DNA from: Cellulomonas soli
GTDB taxonomy: Bacteria > Actinomycetota > Actinomycetes > Actinomycetales > Cellulomonadaceae
Assembly: GCF_013409305.1 (NCBI RefSeq)
Contig: NZ_JACBZJ010000001.1
Span: 1,240,001-1,304,000 of the forward strand
Reading direction: 5' to 3'
DNA: 64,000 bases
The notes beneath the pieces were generated by a model. It ran no database searches and was not told where the DNA came from. It saw nothing but the letters and a program-made list of their open reading frames with translations. Positions 24,967 through 35,353 of the stretch are shown in pieces. A program made the position numbers and the translations under genes. Each line of letters starts with the position of its first letter. The first letter of the stretch is position 1.

Positions 24967-26466
24967 TCACAGGTAGAAGCCGCCGGGCGAGGTCGCGGCT
25001 GGGCCCGGCGTCGAGGGCACGGCCCCGCGCAGGTGGACGGCTCCCCCGCCGTCCGGCGTACCCCCGAGCCACAGCACACCGATGACCGGGCATCGGCGCA
25101 GGTGCACCCAGAAGCCGACGCGCTGCCGGAGCGACTCGAGCAGCGCCGGGACGGGGACGGGCACCAGGTGGTTCGTGGCGTACGCCGCCGCGAAGTCGCC
25201 CCGGAGCCCGCGGGTCTGCCAGCACCGGCACAGCGCGGCCTCGGCCAGTCGTGCCCGCTCCGCACGCTCCGTGCGACGACGAGCCCTCCGACGGAGCAGC
25301 CGCAGCCGCAAGGAACGCGTGGCCACGACCAGCAGTGCAGGCAGGCTGACCAGCCCCAGCACGAAGACGATCGTGTCGGCGTCGCCGCCGAACCACCGGC
25401 CGGCCGTCGCGCTCAGGGGCGTACCGACCACCATCCAGGCGACGGCACCGAGGATGATCGCGAGCCCGTACCAGCCCGCGCCCTGCTCCCGCTCGGTCCG
25501 GGTGGGGTCGGCGGAGCCGGCATCCGCAGGAACGGTCCCGATGGCCCGCCACGCGGCGCTGTCCGTGAGCGTCAGGCCCGGCAGGCGGACCGAGCGCTCC
25601 CACAGCGTCCGTCCTCCCCAGACGAGGGCGATCCCGAAGATCCCGAGCGGCAGCAGCAGGAGGCCGAGGAGGAGGGCTCCGGCCAGCTTCAGCCGGTGCG
25701 CGCGCACGCCCTCCGTGGGCGCGCTGCTGCGCAGCGCCTCGGTGATCGCGGGCGTCGCCGGGCACAGCCGGTCGACGGCGTGCAGGAGCAGGCGGGCACC
25801 GGCCTCGTCGCCGCGTGCCCGCAGCCCTGCGACGGCGGCCAGCGTCGGTCCCGGGTCCTCCTGCGGTGCGGGGGCGAGCCGCGTGAGGTTGCGTGCCTGC
25901 GTCGTGACGACGGCGACGGCCGACTCGGGGTGGAACCGGTCGCGGTGCGAGATCTCGCCGATCGCGAGCCGGCTGACCGTCAACGGCGTCACGATGCCGT
26001 GCTGCGCCGCGAGGACCCGCCACGCGCTATCCGCCACGTCGAGGCGGCCGAGCTGTTCGGCCGAGGCCGCGACCAGGTAGGCGATCCGCCAGGCCTGCGG
26101 GTCCCCGGCGTGCGTCGTCGCGGCCTCGAGCAGCCGTTGGAACGCGTACCCGTCGCCCGCACCCGCCCGTGCGGCAGTGAGCACGAGCTCGGGCCAGGAT
26201 CTCGGACCTTCGGAGGGCACGTCGTCGACGCCGTGCCGCGCGAGCTCGGCGACGGCCTCCTGCGCTCGGCCGCGCAGGAGCAGCAGCCGGGCGCGGGCGA
26301 CGACGACCGGGGTCGTCAGCTGCTCGGGTGGCAGCTCCGCGAGCAGCGCATCGGCCAGCTCGAGCTCGTCGGCGTCGTTCGCCACCTCGGCCCACGGCAG
26401 CCAGGAGTCGTCGAGCGTGGAAGGAGTGACACGTCCCGTTGCCCCCGAGACGAACGGTGTCGACAT
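24967..26466 (-). CDS. hypothetical protein with helical-repeat N-terminus and membrane segments
   Basis: 499 residues. Residues 25-265 are Ala/Leu-rich paired helices with repeating DALLAELPPEQL/VVVARARLLLLRG-like units, resembling degenerate tetratricopeptide repeats. A hydrophobic hairpin lies at about 285-310 (LLLGLLLLPLGIFGIALVWG), and two more membrane segments at about 350-410, followed by an Arg-rich stretch and a soluble C-terminal region with VHLRRCPVIGVLWLGG. I recognise no catalytic motif. ATG at 26466 has no strong ribosome site, so the start is uncertain. It lies 61 bp beyond glnK on the same strand, but no functional link to nitrogen control is evident. Confidence 0.75.
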   Translation of the reverse strand: MSTPFVSGATGRVTPSTLDDSWLPWAEVANDADELELADALLAELPPEQLTTPVVVARARLLLLRGRAQEAVAELARHGVDDVPSEGPRSWPELVLTAARAGAGDGYAFQRLLEAATTHAGDPQAWRIAYLVAASAEQLGRLDVADSAWRVLAAQHGIVTPLTVSRLAIGEISHRDRFHPESAVAVVTTQARNLTRLAPAPQEDPGPTLAAVAGLRARGDEAGARLLLHAVDRLCPATPAITEALRSSAPTEGVRAHRLKLAGALLLGLLLLPLGIFGIALVWGGRTLWERSVRLPGLTLTDSAAWRAIGTVPADAGSADPTRTEREQGAGWYGLAIILGAVAWMVVGTPLSATAGRWFGGDADTIVFVLGLVSLPALLVVATRSLRLRLLRRRARRRTERAERARLAEAALCRCWQTRGLRGDFAAAYATNHLVPVPVPALLESLRQRVGFWVHLRRCPVIGVLWLGGTPDGGGAVHLRGAVPSTPGPAATSPGGFYL

Positions 26467-26527
26467 GGTGACTGCATCGGCGCGGGACCGGGTGAACTTG
26501 ACGGTCGCCGCGCGAGGCCTGCGCAGA

Positions 26528-28162
<1,635 letters not shown>

Positions 28163-28235
28163 TCACGGCCCGCACACCTCGTCCGTGCGGCGCAGCCGCG
28201 TCAGGGTAGTGGCTCGGCGACGGACGCCATCCATC

Positions 28236-29153
28236 GTGTCCAGACCCGCTGAGGTCGTGGTTTCGCAGGTCCCGCGGCTGATCGACGAGTGGCAGCTCGT
28301 CCCCGCCGTGTGGAACGCGGTCCGCTACCAGGTCGACGAGCGCCAGACCGACGGGCAGTTCATCCTCACCGGATCGGCGACCCCCGCGGACGACATCACC
28401 CGGCACACCGGAGCCGGCCGCGTCGCGCGCGTCCGGATGGGCCCGATGACCTTGCACGAGGCAGGGCACGGCACCGGGGCGGTCTCCCTCACCGGCCTGT
28501 TCGACGGCGACAAGCCGTCCTCCTTCGCCTCCGAGGCGGACGTCGCGATGATCGCCGAGCTCGTCTGCCGCGGCGGCTGGCCGGGGAACCTGCACCGCGA
28601 CCTGGAGGACGCCCTCGACGCCAACCGCGACTACCTGACGACCATCGCCTCCGCCGACATCATGACCGTCGACGGCGTCCGGCGCGACCCCCGCAAGGTC
28701 ACCGCCCTGCTGTACGCCCTCGCGCGCAGCAACGGCACCTACGTCACCGACAAGACCCTGCGCGCCGACGTCAACGGTCGCGGAGAGACGCTCGCGCCCA
28801 AGACCCTCACCTCGTACCTGGACGCGTTGTGCCGGTTGTGGATCGTCGAGAGCCTCGTCTTCCGCGACCTGTCCGCGCACGCGCAGGCAGCCAGGGCGAC
28901 CGTGCACGCGTACCAGGAGTCCTCGGGCGCCGAGATCGACGCGGTGGTGGTCCGTGACGACCAGTGGATCGGTATCGAGGTCAAGCTCGGGGCTCGGCCC
29001 GAAGTGGTCGATCCGGCCGCCGCGGGACTGCTGCGCATCGCCGGGAACATGAGGACACCCCCGTCGGCGCTCGTCGTGGTCACGGCCACCGGCGCCTCGT
29101 ACCGCCGGGAGGACGGGGTCGACGTGGTCTCGATCCTGGACCTGGCCCCCTGA
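28236..29153 (+). pseudogene. eroded AAA/DUF4143 ATP-binding protein
   Basis: The frame from about 28236 encodes roughly 305 residues of the AAA_14/DUF4143 family. Homology begins at QVPRLIDEWQ, the Walker B region, so the N-terminal part with the Walker A P-loop is missing. Then come GQFILTGSATPADDITRHTG and a good middle part up to LWIVE, where it jumps straight to SLVFRDLSAHAQ: the stretch normally containing the PAW segment and the winged region (about 50 residues) is deleted in frame. The C-terminal nuclease-like EIDAVVV...EVKLG is present. A full protein here would be about 430 residues. It lies just behind the amtB start on the opposite strand. Loss of the P-loop argues that it is non-functional. 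Confidence 0.75.
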
Positions 29154-29259
29154 GCGGAGCCACCGCTGCCGGAGCCGCGCCAACCCTGTCCGCCGCGGAC
29201 GAGGTTGGACGCGACGGCCGGACCGGGCGCCGACATACTGGCGTCGGGAGGGATACACC

Positions 29260-29742
29260 ATGACCACGTTCACCGTGTGGCTGTACGACGACCCGGACCG
29301 TGCCGAAGAGGTCGAGAAGATCCTCCGCAACGCCGCGGACGAGCACCTGCTGACGCTCGACGACACGGCCACCGTCTCGTGGCCCGCCGATGCCAAGAAG
29401 CCCTCGACGCACCACCGTCACCAGGACGTCGCCCGCGGGGCCGGCTGGGGCGCGATGTGGGGCTTCCTGTTCGGCATGCTGTTCTTCGTTCCGTTCGTCG
29501 GCGCTGCCGCCGGGGCCGCGCTGGGTGCCGGCCACAAGGCCGTGCAGGGCATCGGCATCCGCGAGGAGGACCTCGACAGGATCCGCGAGTCGGTCAAGCC
29601 CGGCACCTCGGCGCTGTTCGCCGTCACCGACGGCACCGACCTCGACCGGCTCGGCGAGCGGCTGCACGGGTTGGGCGGCACGCTCGTCACCACCAACCTG
29701 ACCGACGCCGAGCGCGCGACCCTGCGGGAGCTCGTCGACTGA
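29260..29742 (+). CDS. DUF1269 membrane-associated protein
   Basis: 160 residues. It matches DUF1269: TVWLYDDPDRAEEV at the start, a central glycine-rich hydrophobic hairpin at about 60-95 (AGWGAMWGFLFGMLFFVPF, GAAAGAALGAG) and a C-terminal alpha/beta part with SALFAVTD and LTDAERATLRELVD. The family has no assigned reaction; members are thought to sit at the membrane through the glycine hairpin. GGGAGGG precedes the ATG at 29260. Next gene downstream is a ThrE-type exporter 72 bp away on the same strand. Confidence 0.9.
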   Translation: MTTFTVWLYDDPDRAEEVEKILRNAADEHLLTLDDTATVSWPADAKKPSTHHRHQDVARGAGWGAMWGFLFGMLFFVPFVGAAAGAALGAGHKAVQGIGIREEDLDRIRESVKPGTSALFAVTDGTDLDRLGERLHGLGGTLVTTNLTDAERATLRELVD

Positions 29743-29814
29743 TCCGCAGGCCGACGGCGCCCACGGACCGGCGGGCCCGCACGTGCAGGTCGCCGGTCAT
29801 CAGGGGGGACACCG

Positions 29815-31158
29815 ATGGCCGCAGGTCACACCGCTGCCCGGATGCTGCGCTCGGCGCGCCGCCGGGTTGCCGCGTTCCTGCACGCGCCCTCACCCGACAA
29901 GCACCCGGCCGTGGTCGCACCGGTCAGCACCGTCGACCCGGACCTCGTGCCGCTGCTCACCGAGCTCGGGGTGTGCCTGCTCGACGCCGGTCAGGCCAGC
30001 AACGAGGTCGAGGACGCACTGAGCGTCGTCGCGAGCGCCCACGGCGACAACGAGGTTCGCGCATTCGTGGTGCCCACCGGGGTGCTCGTGCAGGTCGACG
30101 ACCCCGGCGGTGTCAGCACCCACTACGCGAGCTCCACCGGACGGGCGTTCTCGCTCGACCAGGTGGGTGCACTCGACCAGCTGGTCCGCGCGGTGGTCAC
30201 CGGGGCGATCGAGCTGGCCGAGGCGCGCAGGCGGCTCGCACGGCTGAGGACCGCACCTCCGCGGTTCGGACCGGCGCTCGGCGTGCTCGGGCACACCCTG
30301 CTGACGGTCGGCTTCGGCCTGTGCCTGCGGCCGTCGCTGGGCGCCGTCAGCGGGCTGGCGATCCTCGGGGCGCTCACGGGCCTGGCGCGCGTGCTGGTAC
30401 CGAAGACGTCCGCGTTGGCCACGGCGCTACCGGTGCTCGCCTCGTTCGTCGTCGCCGTGCTGTCCACCGCCGTCCTCGGACCCTGGCTGGGCGTGGACCC
30501 CGTCATCCTCATCACCCCGGCGCTCGTGACGTTCCTGCCGGGCGCCGCACTGACCACCGCGACGATCGAGCTGACGCACAACCAGGTCGTCTCCGGCGCG
30601 AGCCGCCTGGTCTACGGGCTCGCGCAGCTCCTGCTGCTGGCGTTCGGCGTCGTGGCCGCAGCCGTCGTCGTCGCCACGCCGGCGCCCATCGCCCCGGTGC
30701 CGTTCGGACCATGGGTCGCGTACGTGGGGGTGGCGCTCGTCAGCGGAGGGTTCGTGCTGTACCTGTCGGCACCCAAGGGTTCGCTGCCGTGGATCAGCCT
30801 GACCCTGTACAGCGCGTTCGTCGCGCAGGCCGTGGGCAGCGTCGTCCTGTCGCCACAGCTGTCCGGGTTCCTCGGTGGCCTCGTGCTCATCGTGGTGTCA
30901 CGCCTCATCGCGCGCCTGCCCTCCGGCCCACCGCGCCTGGTCACGGCGTTGCCGGGGTTCTGGCTGCTGGTGCCCGGCGCGATGGGGTTCATCGGCGTCA
31001 CGGAGATCGCCACGACCGGCGCACAGGCCGTGTCACAGCTCATCGACATGGTGCTGGCGCTGTTCTCGATCTCGCTCGGGATCCTCACGGGCACCGGGCT
31101 GAGCAACGAGGCGAGCTCGCTGCGGCACACCTGGCAGCGCCGCACGCAGCGCCCGTGA
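29815..31158 (+). CDS. ThrE-family threonine/serine exporter-like protein
   Basis: 447 residues. The N-terminal half (about 45-190) is the ThrE cytoplasmic domain: LGVCLLDAGQASNEVEDAL and VRAFVVPTGVLVQVDDPG. About ten membrane helices follow from 160 to 435, including TPALVTFLPGAALTTATIELTHNQVVSGASR, the hallmark stretch (shown in parts: FLPGAALTTATIEL, NQVVSGASRL), and LPGFWLLVPGAMGFIGVTEI near the end. Corynebacterium ThrE exports threonine and serine. AGGGGGGA lies ahead of the ATG at 29815. A second, diverged ThrE-type gene is at 42171-43436, so the strain has two. Confidence 0.93.
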   Translation: MAAGHTAARMLRSARRRVAAFLHAPSPDKHPAVVAPVSTVDPDLVPLLTELGVCLLDAGQASNEVEDALSVVASAHGDNEVRAFVVPTGVLVQVDDPGGVSTHYASSTGRAFSLDQVGALDQLVRAVVTGAIELAEARRRLARLRTAPPRFGPALGVLGHTLLTVGFGLCLRPSLGAVSGLAILGALTGLARVLVPKTSALATALPVLASFVVAVLSTAVLGPWLGVDPVILITPALVTFLPGAALTTATIELTHNQVVSGASRLVYGLAQLLLLAFGVVAAAVVVATPAPIAPVPFGPWVAYVGVALVSGGFVLYLSAPKGSLPWISLTLYSAFVAQAVGSVVLSPQLSGFLGGLVLIVVSRLIARLPSGPPRLVTALPGFWLLVPGAMGFIGVTEIATTGAQAVSQLIDMVLALFSISLGILTGTGLSNEASSLRHTWQRRTQRP

Positions 31159-31183
31159 GACCGACCCCGGCGCACCGGCCGGT

Positions 31184-32167
31184 TCAGGCGGCGAACGGCT
31201 CCGAACCGGTCGCCGCCACGGAGATCGCCCACAGCCGCTCGGCGGCGTCCACGTCGATGGCCCACTCCTTGACCCCGCCGGTGAGCATGTCGGTGTGGTC
31301 GGGCGGGACGACCCCCTTGAGGGAGCAGTCCTCGCCGTAGACGCCGCCACGGTCGACGAGCTCGGGGGCGGTCGCCGCCCACAGGCCGGTCGCAGCCCCC
31401 TGGGCCGGCGTCTTGAACTGCGGGTTGGTGTTGCCGTCCTCGTCGATCCACCGCCGTGCGATCAGCTCCTCGCGCGGCATGTGCCGTTGCAGGTCCGTCA
31501 TGATGCCGCCGGGGTGGACCGAGAACGCGTGCACCCCGTGCGCTGCGGCACGCGCGTCGAGCCCGACGGCGAACAGCGCGTCGGCCGTCTTCGACTGCCC
31601 GTAGGCGACCCACGGGTCGTACGGCGTGCGCTCGAAGTTGAGGTCGTCGAACAGGACGGGCGAGCGGTAGTGCGCCACCGAGGAGTACGCCACCACGCGG
31701 GCGCCCTCGCTGAGCCGGTCGGCCACCCCGGCCACGAGCGCGAAGTGCCCTAGGTGGTTGATGCCGAGCTGCGACTCCCAGCCCTGCGGCGTGCGCTGCA
31801 GGGGCGTCGCCATCACGCCGGCGGCGTTGATCACGAGGTCGATGGGCGCGTCCGCCGCCCGCACGGACGCGGTGAACGCGGCGACCGAGTCGAGGTCGGC
31901 GAGGTCCATGTCCCTGACGCTGACCCCGGGGAGCCCCGTGAGCGCGGTCCGCGCGGCGTCAGGACGCCGGGCAGGGACGATCACCGCGACCCCTGCACCG
32001 ACCAGCGCCCGCACGGTCTCCAGGCCGATGCCGGAGTAGCCGCCGGTCACGATCGCGGTCCGGCCGACCAGGTCGTGGCCGGCCAGGACCTCGGCCGCCG
32101 TCGTGCGATAGCCGAACGCGGAGCTGAGGGGTTGCTGGCGGGCGATCATGTCCGCGGTCGTCGTCAT
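31184..32167 (-). CDS. short-chain dehydrogenase/reductase (retinol-dehydrogenase/WW-oxidoreductase-like)
   Basis: 327 residues. Classical SDR features: nucleotide-binding AIVTGGYSGIGLETVRALVGAG at about 38-60 (TGGYSGIG), NAAGVM, catalytic Ser in VAYSSVAHY and YGQSKTADALF with Tyr and Lys, then HPGGIMTDL. The fold resembles the long-tailed group acting on hydrophobic substrates; the substrate is unknown. The ATG at 32167 follows both a GAGGGA and a TAGCGT box seven bases away, so the transcript starts at or next to the start codon. It converges on the ThrE-type gene with 25 bp between stops. Confidence 0.92.
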   Translation of the reverse strand: MTTTADMIARQQPLSSAFGYRTTAAEVLAGHDLVGRTAIVTGGYSGIGLETVRALVGAGVAVIVPARRPDAARTALTGLPGVSVRDMDLADLDSVAAFTASVRAADAPIDLVINAAGVMATPLQRTPQGWESQLGINHLGHFALVAGVADRLSEGARVVAYSSVAHYRSPVLFDDLNFERTPYDPWVAYGQSKTADALFAVGLDARAAAHGVHAFSVHPGGIMTDLQRHMPREELIARRWIDEDGNTNPQFKTPAQGAATGLWAATAPELVDRGGVYGEDCSLKGVVPPDHTDMLTGGVKEWAIDVDAAERLWAISVAATGSEPFAA

Positions 32168-32288
32168 GTCCCTCACGCTACGACCTGGGGGTCGGCGACG
32201 TGCAGGTCGCTCTCACCGTTGCGACGGCACGCCCGTGCTCCTAGGGTGCCGCTCGACCCGATGTCGGGCACGAGCGCAAGGGGCGCAC

Positions 32289-32381
32289 ATGCGAGCACGG
32301 ACGTACTCGGCGGCAGTCGGCCCGATCCCCGGGTCCGGGATCGGGTGCCACCCGGCCTCGACGGCCGTCGTCGTCGGCTGA
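32289..32381 (+). CDS. 30-codon ORF coupled to the following lipoprotein gene
   Basis: ATG at 32289 follows AAGGGG and opens 30 codons (starting MRARTYSAAV) that end in TGA five bases before the GTG of the lipoprotein gene, which has no ribosome site of its own. A 9-bp hairpin lies inside it. A TAGGGT box at 32242-32247 is a candidate promoter. It could serve translational coupling or attenuation; it could also be chance. Confidence 0.4.
   Translation: MRARTYSAAVGPIPGSGIGCHPASTAVVVG
32321..32345 (+). promoter_or_regulatory. hairpin inside the short leader ORF
   Basis: CCCGATCCC (32321-32329) pairs perfectly with GGGATCGGG (32337-32345) around a 7-nt loop. Within a translated leader, ribosome position would decide whether it forms, so it could act as an attenuator of the lipoprotein gene. 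Confidence 0.35.
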
Positions 32382-32386
32382 CCGCG

Positions 32387-32797
32387 GTGACCCGTGCGAG
32401 GCGCACCGCCGCTTGGGCGCTCACCATCGTGACGCTCGTATCGCCGCTCGCCGCATGTCAGTCGACCCCGGCCGCGAGCGACACCCCTGACGAGGGTGGG
32501 GTCGTCGCGTTCGTCGACGACACGTCGGAGGGCGGGGACTCGGCACTCCTCGAAGGGACCCTCGCCCTCGACAGCGGGTGCCTCACGGTCGTGAGCACGC
32601 TGGACGGCTCGCGGGTCCTGCCGGTCTTCAGACAGGCTGCGGTTGCCTGGGACGGCACGACGCTGCAGGTGGACGGTGGCTCGTACGTGGTCGGCGACAC
32701 GATCTCCCTGAGCGGCGGGTACTCGCCCCAGCCGGTGTCGGCGGCCTACGTGCCCGCGGACTGCGAGTTCGACCAGGCCTTCCACGTGGCGACGTGA
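32387..32797 (+). CDS. small lipoprotein of unknown function
   Basis: 136 residues. The signal peptide (RARRTAAWALTIVTLVSPLAAC) ends in lipobox LAAC with the Cys at about residue 25. The mature part of about 110 residues is acidic with two Cys (SGCLTVV and ADCEFDQ) that could form a disulfide, and strand-rich motifs such as GSYVVGDTISLSGGY. No known family recognised. GTG at 32387 was chosen as the start giving a compact signal peptide; there is no Shine-Dalgarno, but a short ORF ends five bases upstream. A strong hairpin 27 bp after the stop ends the transcript. Confidence 0.72.
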   Translation: MTRARRTAAWALTIVTLVSPLAACQSTPAASDTPDEGGVVAFVDDTSEGGDSALLEGTLALDSGCLTVVSTLDGSRVLPVFRQAAVAWDGTTLQVDGGSYVVGDTISLSGGYSPQPVSAAYVPADCEFDQAFHVAT

Positions 32798-32823
32798 ACC
32801 AGGGGCGCCTGGCGCGGGACGGA

Positions 32824-32866
32824 ACGACGAAGGCCCAGCACCGTGATGGTGCTGAGCCTTCGTCGT
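32824..32866. terminator. strong hairpin shared by tRNA-Arg and the lipoprotein gene
   Basis: ACGACGAAGGC (32824-32834) pairs with GCCTTCGTCGT (32856-32866), continued by CAGCACC/GGTGCTG with one mismatch, 5-nt loop: about 18 paired bases. It starts two bases past the tRNA 3' CCA on the minus strand and 27 bp past the lipoprotein stop on the plus strand. Confidence 0.8.
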
Positions 32867-32868
32867 GC

Positions 32869-32944
32869 TGGTGCGCCCGAAGGGACTCGAACCCCCAACC
32901 TTCTGATCCGTAGTCAGATGCTCTATCCATTGAGCTACGGGCGC
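32869..32944 (-). tRNA. tRNA-Arg(ACG)
   Basis: 76 bases with the CCA encoded. Acceptor GCGCCCG pairs with CGGGCGC; anticodon stem TCTGA/TCAGA encloses loop CTACGGA, anticodon ACG; T arm has GGTTCGAGTCC. ACG (read as ICG) decodes CGU, CGC and CGA, heavily used Arg codons here. Confidence 0.96.
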
Positions 32945-33071
32945 ATGGCCCTCGCGGGCCGTAGACGAGGATACAGGTCAGGGGGCGCCCGCCCAAACCG
33001 GGATCTGCGTGCCCTGGGTCACGCGCGCTCCGCGGACCCTTCGGCCGGCCGTCGCAGCGTGCACGCAGGCC

Positions 33072-34358
33072 TCAGCCGCAGGCCACCTGGGCGTCGGCCG
33101 ACGAGATCGTCTCGCCGGGTGTCCGGTCGGCCATCGGGTCGACCGTCGGCGTCGGGGCGGGCGAGGCCGCCGCAGGGTCGGCCGGCGCCGCGGGTGCCGC
33201 CGGATCGGCGGGCGCAGCGGGTCCAGCGGGATCAGTGGGTGCGGCCGGTGCCGTCGGTGCGGCGTCCGCGAGCAGGCGCGCCCAGAGCGCGTCGGCCTCG
33301 GACGTCCACACCACCCGGTTCTTGTTGCCCGGCTTCGGCCCGGAGGGCACGGTCTGGAAGACGACGTCCGCCGGGTCGACCCCCTTCAGCGAGAAGGCCA
33401 GGCCGGAGAGCGAGAACCCGCCGGACACGGTGACCGCGCTGGTCGCGGCGTCGACGGTCCGCAGCAGCGCGGGTGCGTCGGTCAGCAGGTTCGAGTCGAG
33501 GATGGTGCGGACGGTCGCGGCGACGAGGGCCTGCTGCCGGTCCAGCCGGTGCGTGTCGGAACCGTCGCTGAGGTCGTGGCGGGCGCGGGCCAGGGCCAGG
33601 GCGGTCGGGCCGTCGAGCACGTGCTCCCCGGCCGGCAGGTCGAGCCCCGAGTCGACGTCTCGCAGATCCTCGCGCGTGCACAGCGGCACGCCCCCGATCG
33701 CGTCGACCACGTTCTGGAACCCGATGAAGTCGACGACGATGAAGCCGTCGATCCGGATGCCCGTGAGCTGTTCGACGGTCAGCTGGGTGCAGGTGGCGGC
33801 GGAGACCAGGTCCAGCCCGGTGTCCCAGCCGCGGGCGAACGCACCGTTGAACATGGCGCCGTCCGAGGCCCGTGTGGTGCCGCCACCGGTCACGGGGCAC
33901 GCGGGCAGCGGGACGACGGCGTCACGCGGCAGGGAGACGACCTCGATCCTGCTGCGGTCGGCGGACACGTGCAGGAACATCGTGGTGTCCGAGCGCTTGC
34001 CCTCCTCGTCGCCGCCGATGACGCCGTTCACGCCGGTGCGGTCGTCGGAGCCGATGAGCAGCAGGTTGACGGCGCGTCCGGAGTTCGGGTCGTCCGGGTC
34101 GGGTGCGGGTGCCGCGGGCCGGGCGACGTCGTCGAGCAGGTCGCTGTTGTCCACCTGGTTCATGTTGCTGCTGATCCGCAGCGCGATCGCGGCCGCGCCG
34201 CTCGCGCCGGTCACGACCACCGCGGTGAGCACGAGGGCCAAGGACCGCAGCAGACGTCGCTCGCGGTGGGTGCGGCCGTGCCGCGCCACGGTCGCCCGGC
34301 GGGCCCGTGCGTGCCCGGGCACCGACTGCGCGTGCTCCTTGTCTCCCCTGTCCGCCAT
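33072..34358 (-). CDS. LytR-CpsA-Psr (LCP) family protein
   Basis: 428 residues. A basic cytoplasmic tail of about 35 residues, one membrane helix (about 36-62), then the extracellular LCP domain (about 95-330): VNLLLIGSDDR, RSDTTMFLHVSADRSRIEVVSLPRD and GGVPLCTREDL with the GFQNVVDAIGG motif, followed by LARARHD. The conserved Arg and Asp residues that bind the polyprenyl-pyrophosphate substrate are in place. LCP enzymes attach arabinogalactan- or teichoic-type polymers to peptidoglycan. The C-terminal 75 residues are Pro/Ala-rich repeats, probably a wall-spanning stalk. ATG at 34358 is six bases after TAGCGT, so probably leaderless. Confidence 0.94.
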   Translation of the reverse strand: MADRGDKEHAQSVPGHARARRATVARHGRTHRERRLLRSLALVLTAVVVTGASGAAAIALRISSNMNQVDNSDLLDDVARPAAPAPDPDDPNSGRAVNLLLIGSDDRTGVNGVIGGDEEGKRSDTTMFLHVSADRSRIEVVSLPRDAVVPLPACPVTGGGTTRASDGAMFNGAFARGWDTGLDLVSAATCTQLTVEQLTGIRIDGFIVVDFIGFQNVVDAIGGVPLCTREDLRDVDSGLDLPAGEHVLDGPTALALARARHDLSDGSDTHRLDRQQALVAATVRTILDSNLLTDAPALLRTVDAATSAVTVSGGFSLSGLAFSLKGVDPADVVFQTVPSGPKPGNKNRVVWTSEADALWARLLADAAPTAPAAPTDPAGPAAPADPAAPAAPADPAAASPAPTPTVDPMADRTPGETISSADAQVACG

Positions 34359-34444
34359 GTGGCCACGCTAGGTCGACCCTGTACGACCCGAAGGCGCTCC
34401 CGGTGCAGGTCCGGTGAAGGCCTTGTCGCAGGTCGGTGGCCTCG

Positions 34445-35353
34445 TCAGCCCAGCTCGGCGAACCGCCCGATCTCCGAGCGCAAGGTCTCGGCCATCTGCG
34501 CCAGGCCGTGGTCCCCGGCGGCCGCGGCGATCCCGGCGACCTCGCCGTCCATCTCGCGGATCACCGACGCGATGCGCTCGATCGTGTCGGCGGCCTCCGC
34601 GGCGGTGCGCTGCGCCGCGGCGACGTGCGCGGTGATGTCCTGGGAGGACGCCGCGACCCCGTCGGCCAGGCTCTTGACCTCGGCGGCGACGACGGCGAAC
34701 CCGCGACCGGCGTCACCGGCGTGCGCGGCCTCGATGGACGCGTTGAGCGCGAGCAGCCGCGTCCGGGCGGCGACCTGCCGGATGAGCGTGACGGCCTCCT
34801 CGATCCGGGCCGAGGTCATCTCGAGCTCGTGCACGGTGGCGAGCGCCCCGTCGACCTGGCTGACACCGGCGTGCACCGCGTCGGAGAGGGTCTCGGCCGC
34901 GGCGCCGAGCTCGGTGGACGCGGCGGCCACGTGCCCGGCGACCTCGACGGCCTGCCCGACCATGCGCTCGCGCGTCTCCTCCTGCGCGGCCAGCTCGGCG
35001 GCCGACCGGGCCATGTGCGCGCGGGCCGCGTCGATGCGCTGCGCCGCGTCGCGGTACGCGCCCGGCAGCCCGCGCACGAGCATCCGACGGTGGTACTGCC
35101 CCTCGGCCGCGGACGTCAGGGCCGTGCCGGCCTCACGCACGAACGCGTCGACGACGTCGAGCACCCGGTTGAACCCGGTGCGCAGCCGCTGCAGCTCCGG
35201 GGGCCCGGTGAGCGGCGGCACGCGATGCTCCAGGTCGCCCGACGCGGCCGCGTCCAGGGTGCGACCGATGACGGCGAGGCCTGCGGCGAGCTCGTCGGTG
35301 CCGGGCGCCGTGGGTGCGCTCCCGCGTCGGGCCTCGCGCGTCGCGCCGCTCAT
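34445..35353 (-). CDS. soluble methyl-accepting-chemotaxis-type signalling protein
   Basis: 302 residues without any membrane helix or periplasmic domain. Residues 20-120 are a HAMP-like/helical region (DELAAGLAVIGRTLDAAASGDLEHRV). Residues 125-300 form a short MCP signalling coiled coil with the tip TRLLALNASIEAAHAGDAGRGFAVVA. The canonical tip has QTNLLALNAAIEAARAG, so the contact residues before LLALNA differ slightly. Its start overlaps the stop of the PAS gene (ATGA): together they look like an Aer-type energy receptor split in two. No cheA, cheW or flagellar gene is in the window. Confidence 0.88.
   Translation of the reverse strand: MSGATREARRGSAPTAPGTDELAAGLAVIGRTLDAAASGDLEHRVPPLTGPPELQRLRTGFNRVLDVVDAFVREAGTALTSAAEGQYHRRMLVRGLPGAYRDAAQRIDAARAHMARSAAELAAQEETRERMVGQAVEVAGHVAAASTELGAAAETLSDAVHAGVSQVDGALATVHELEMTSARIEEAVTLIRQVAARTRLLALNASIEAAHAGDAGRGFAVVAAEVKSLADGVAASSQDITAHVAAAQRTAAEAADTIERIASVIREMDGEVAGIAAAAGDHGLAQMAETLRSEIGRFAELG

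Noticed and set aside
22784..24976. 730-codon open frame opposite the GGDEF-EAL gene
   Set aside because: No domain, charged low-complexity translation; the opposite strand has intact GGDEF and EAL motifs.
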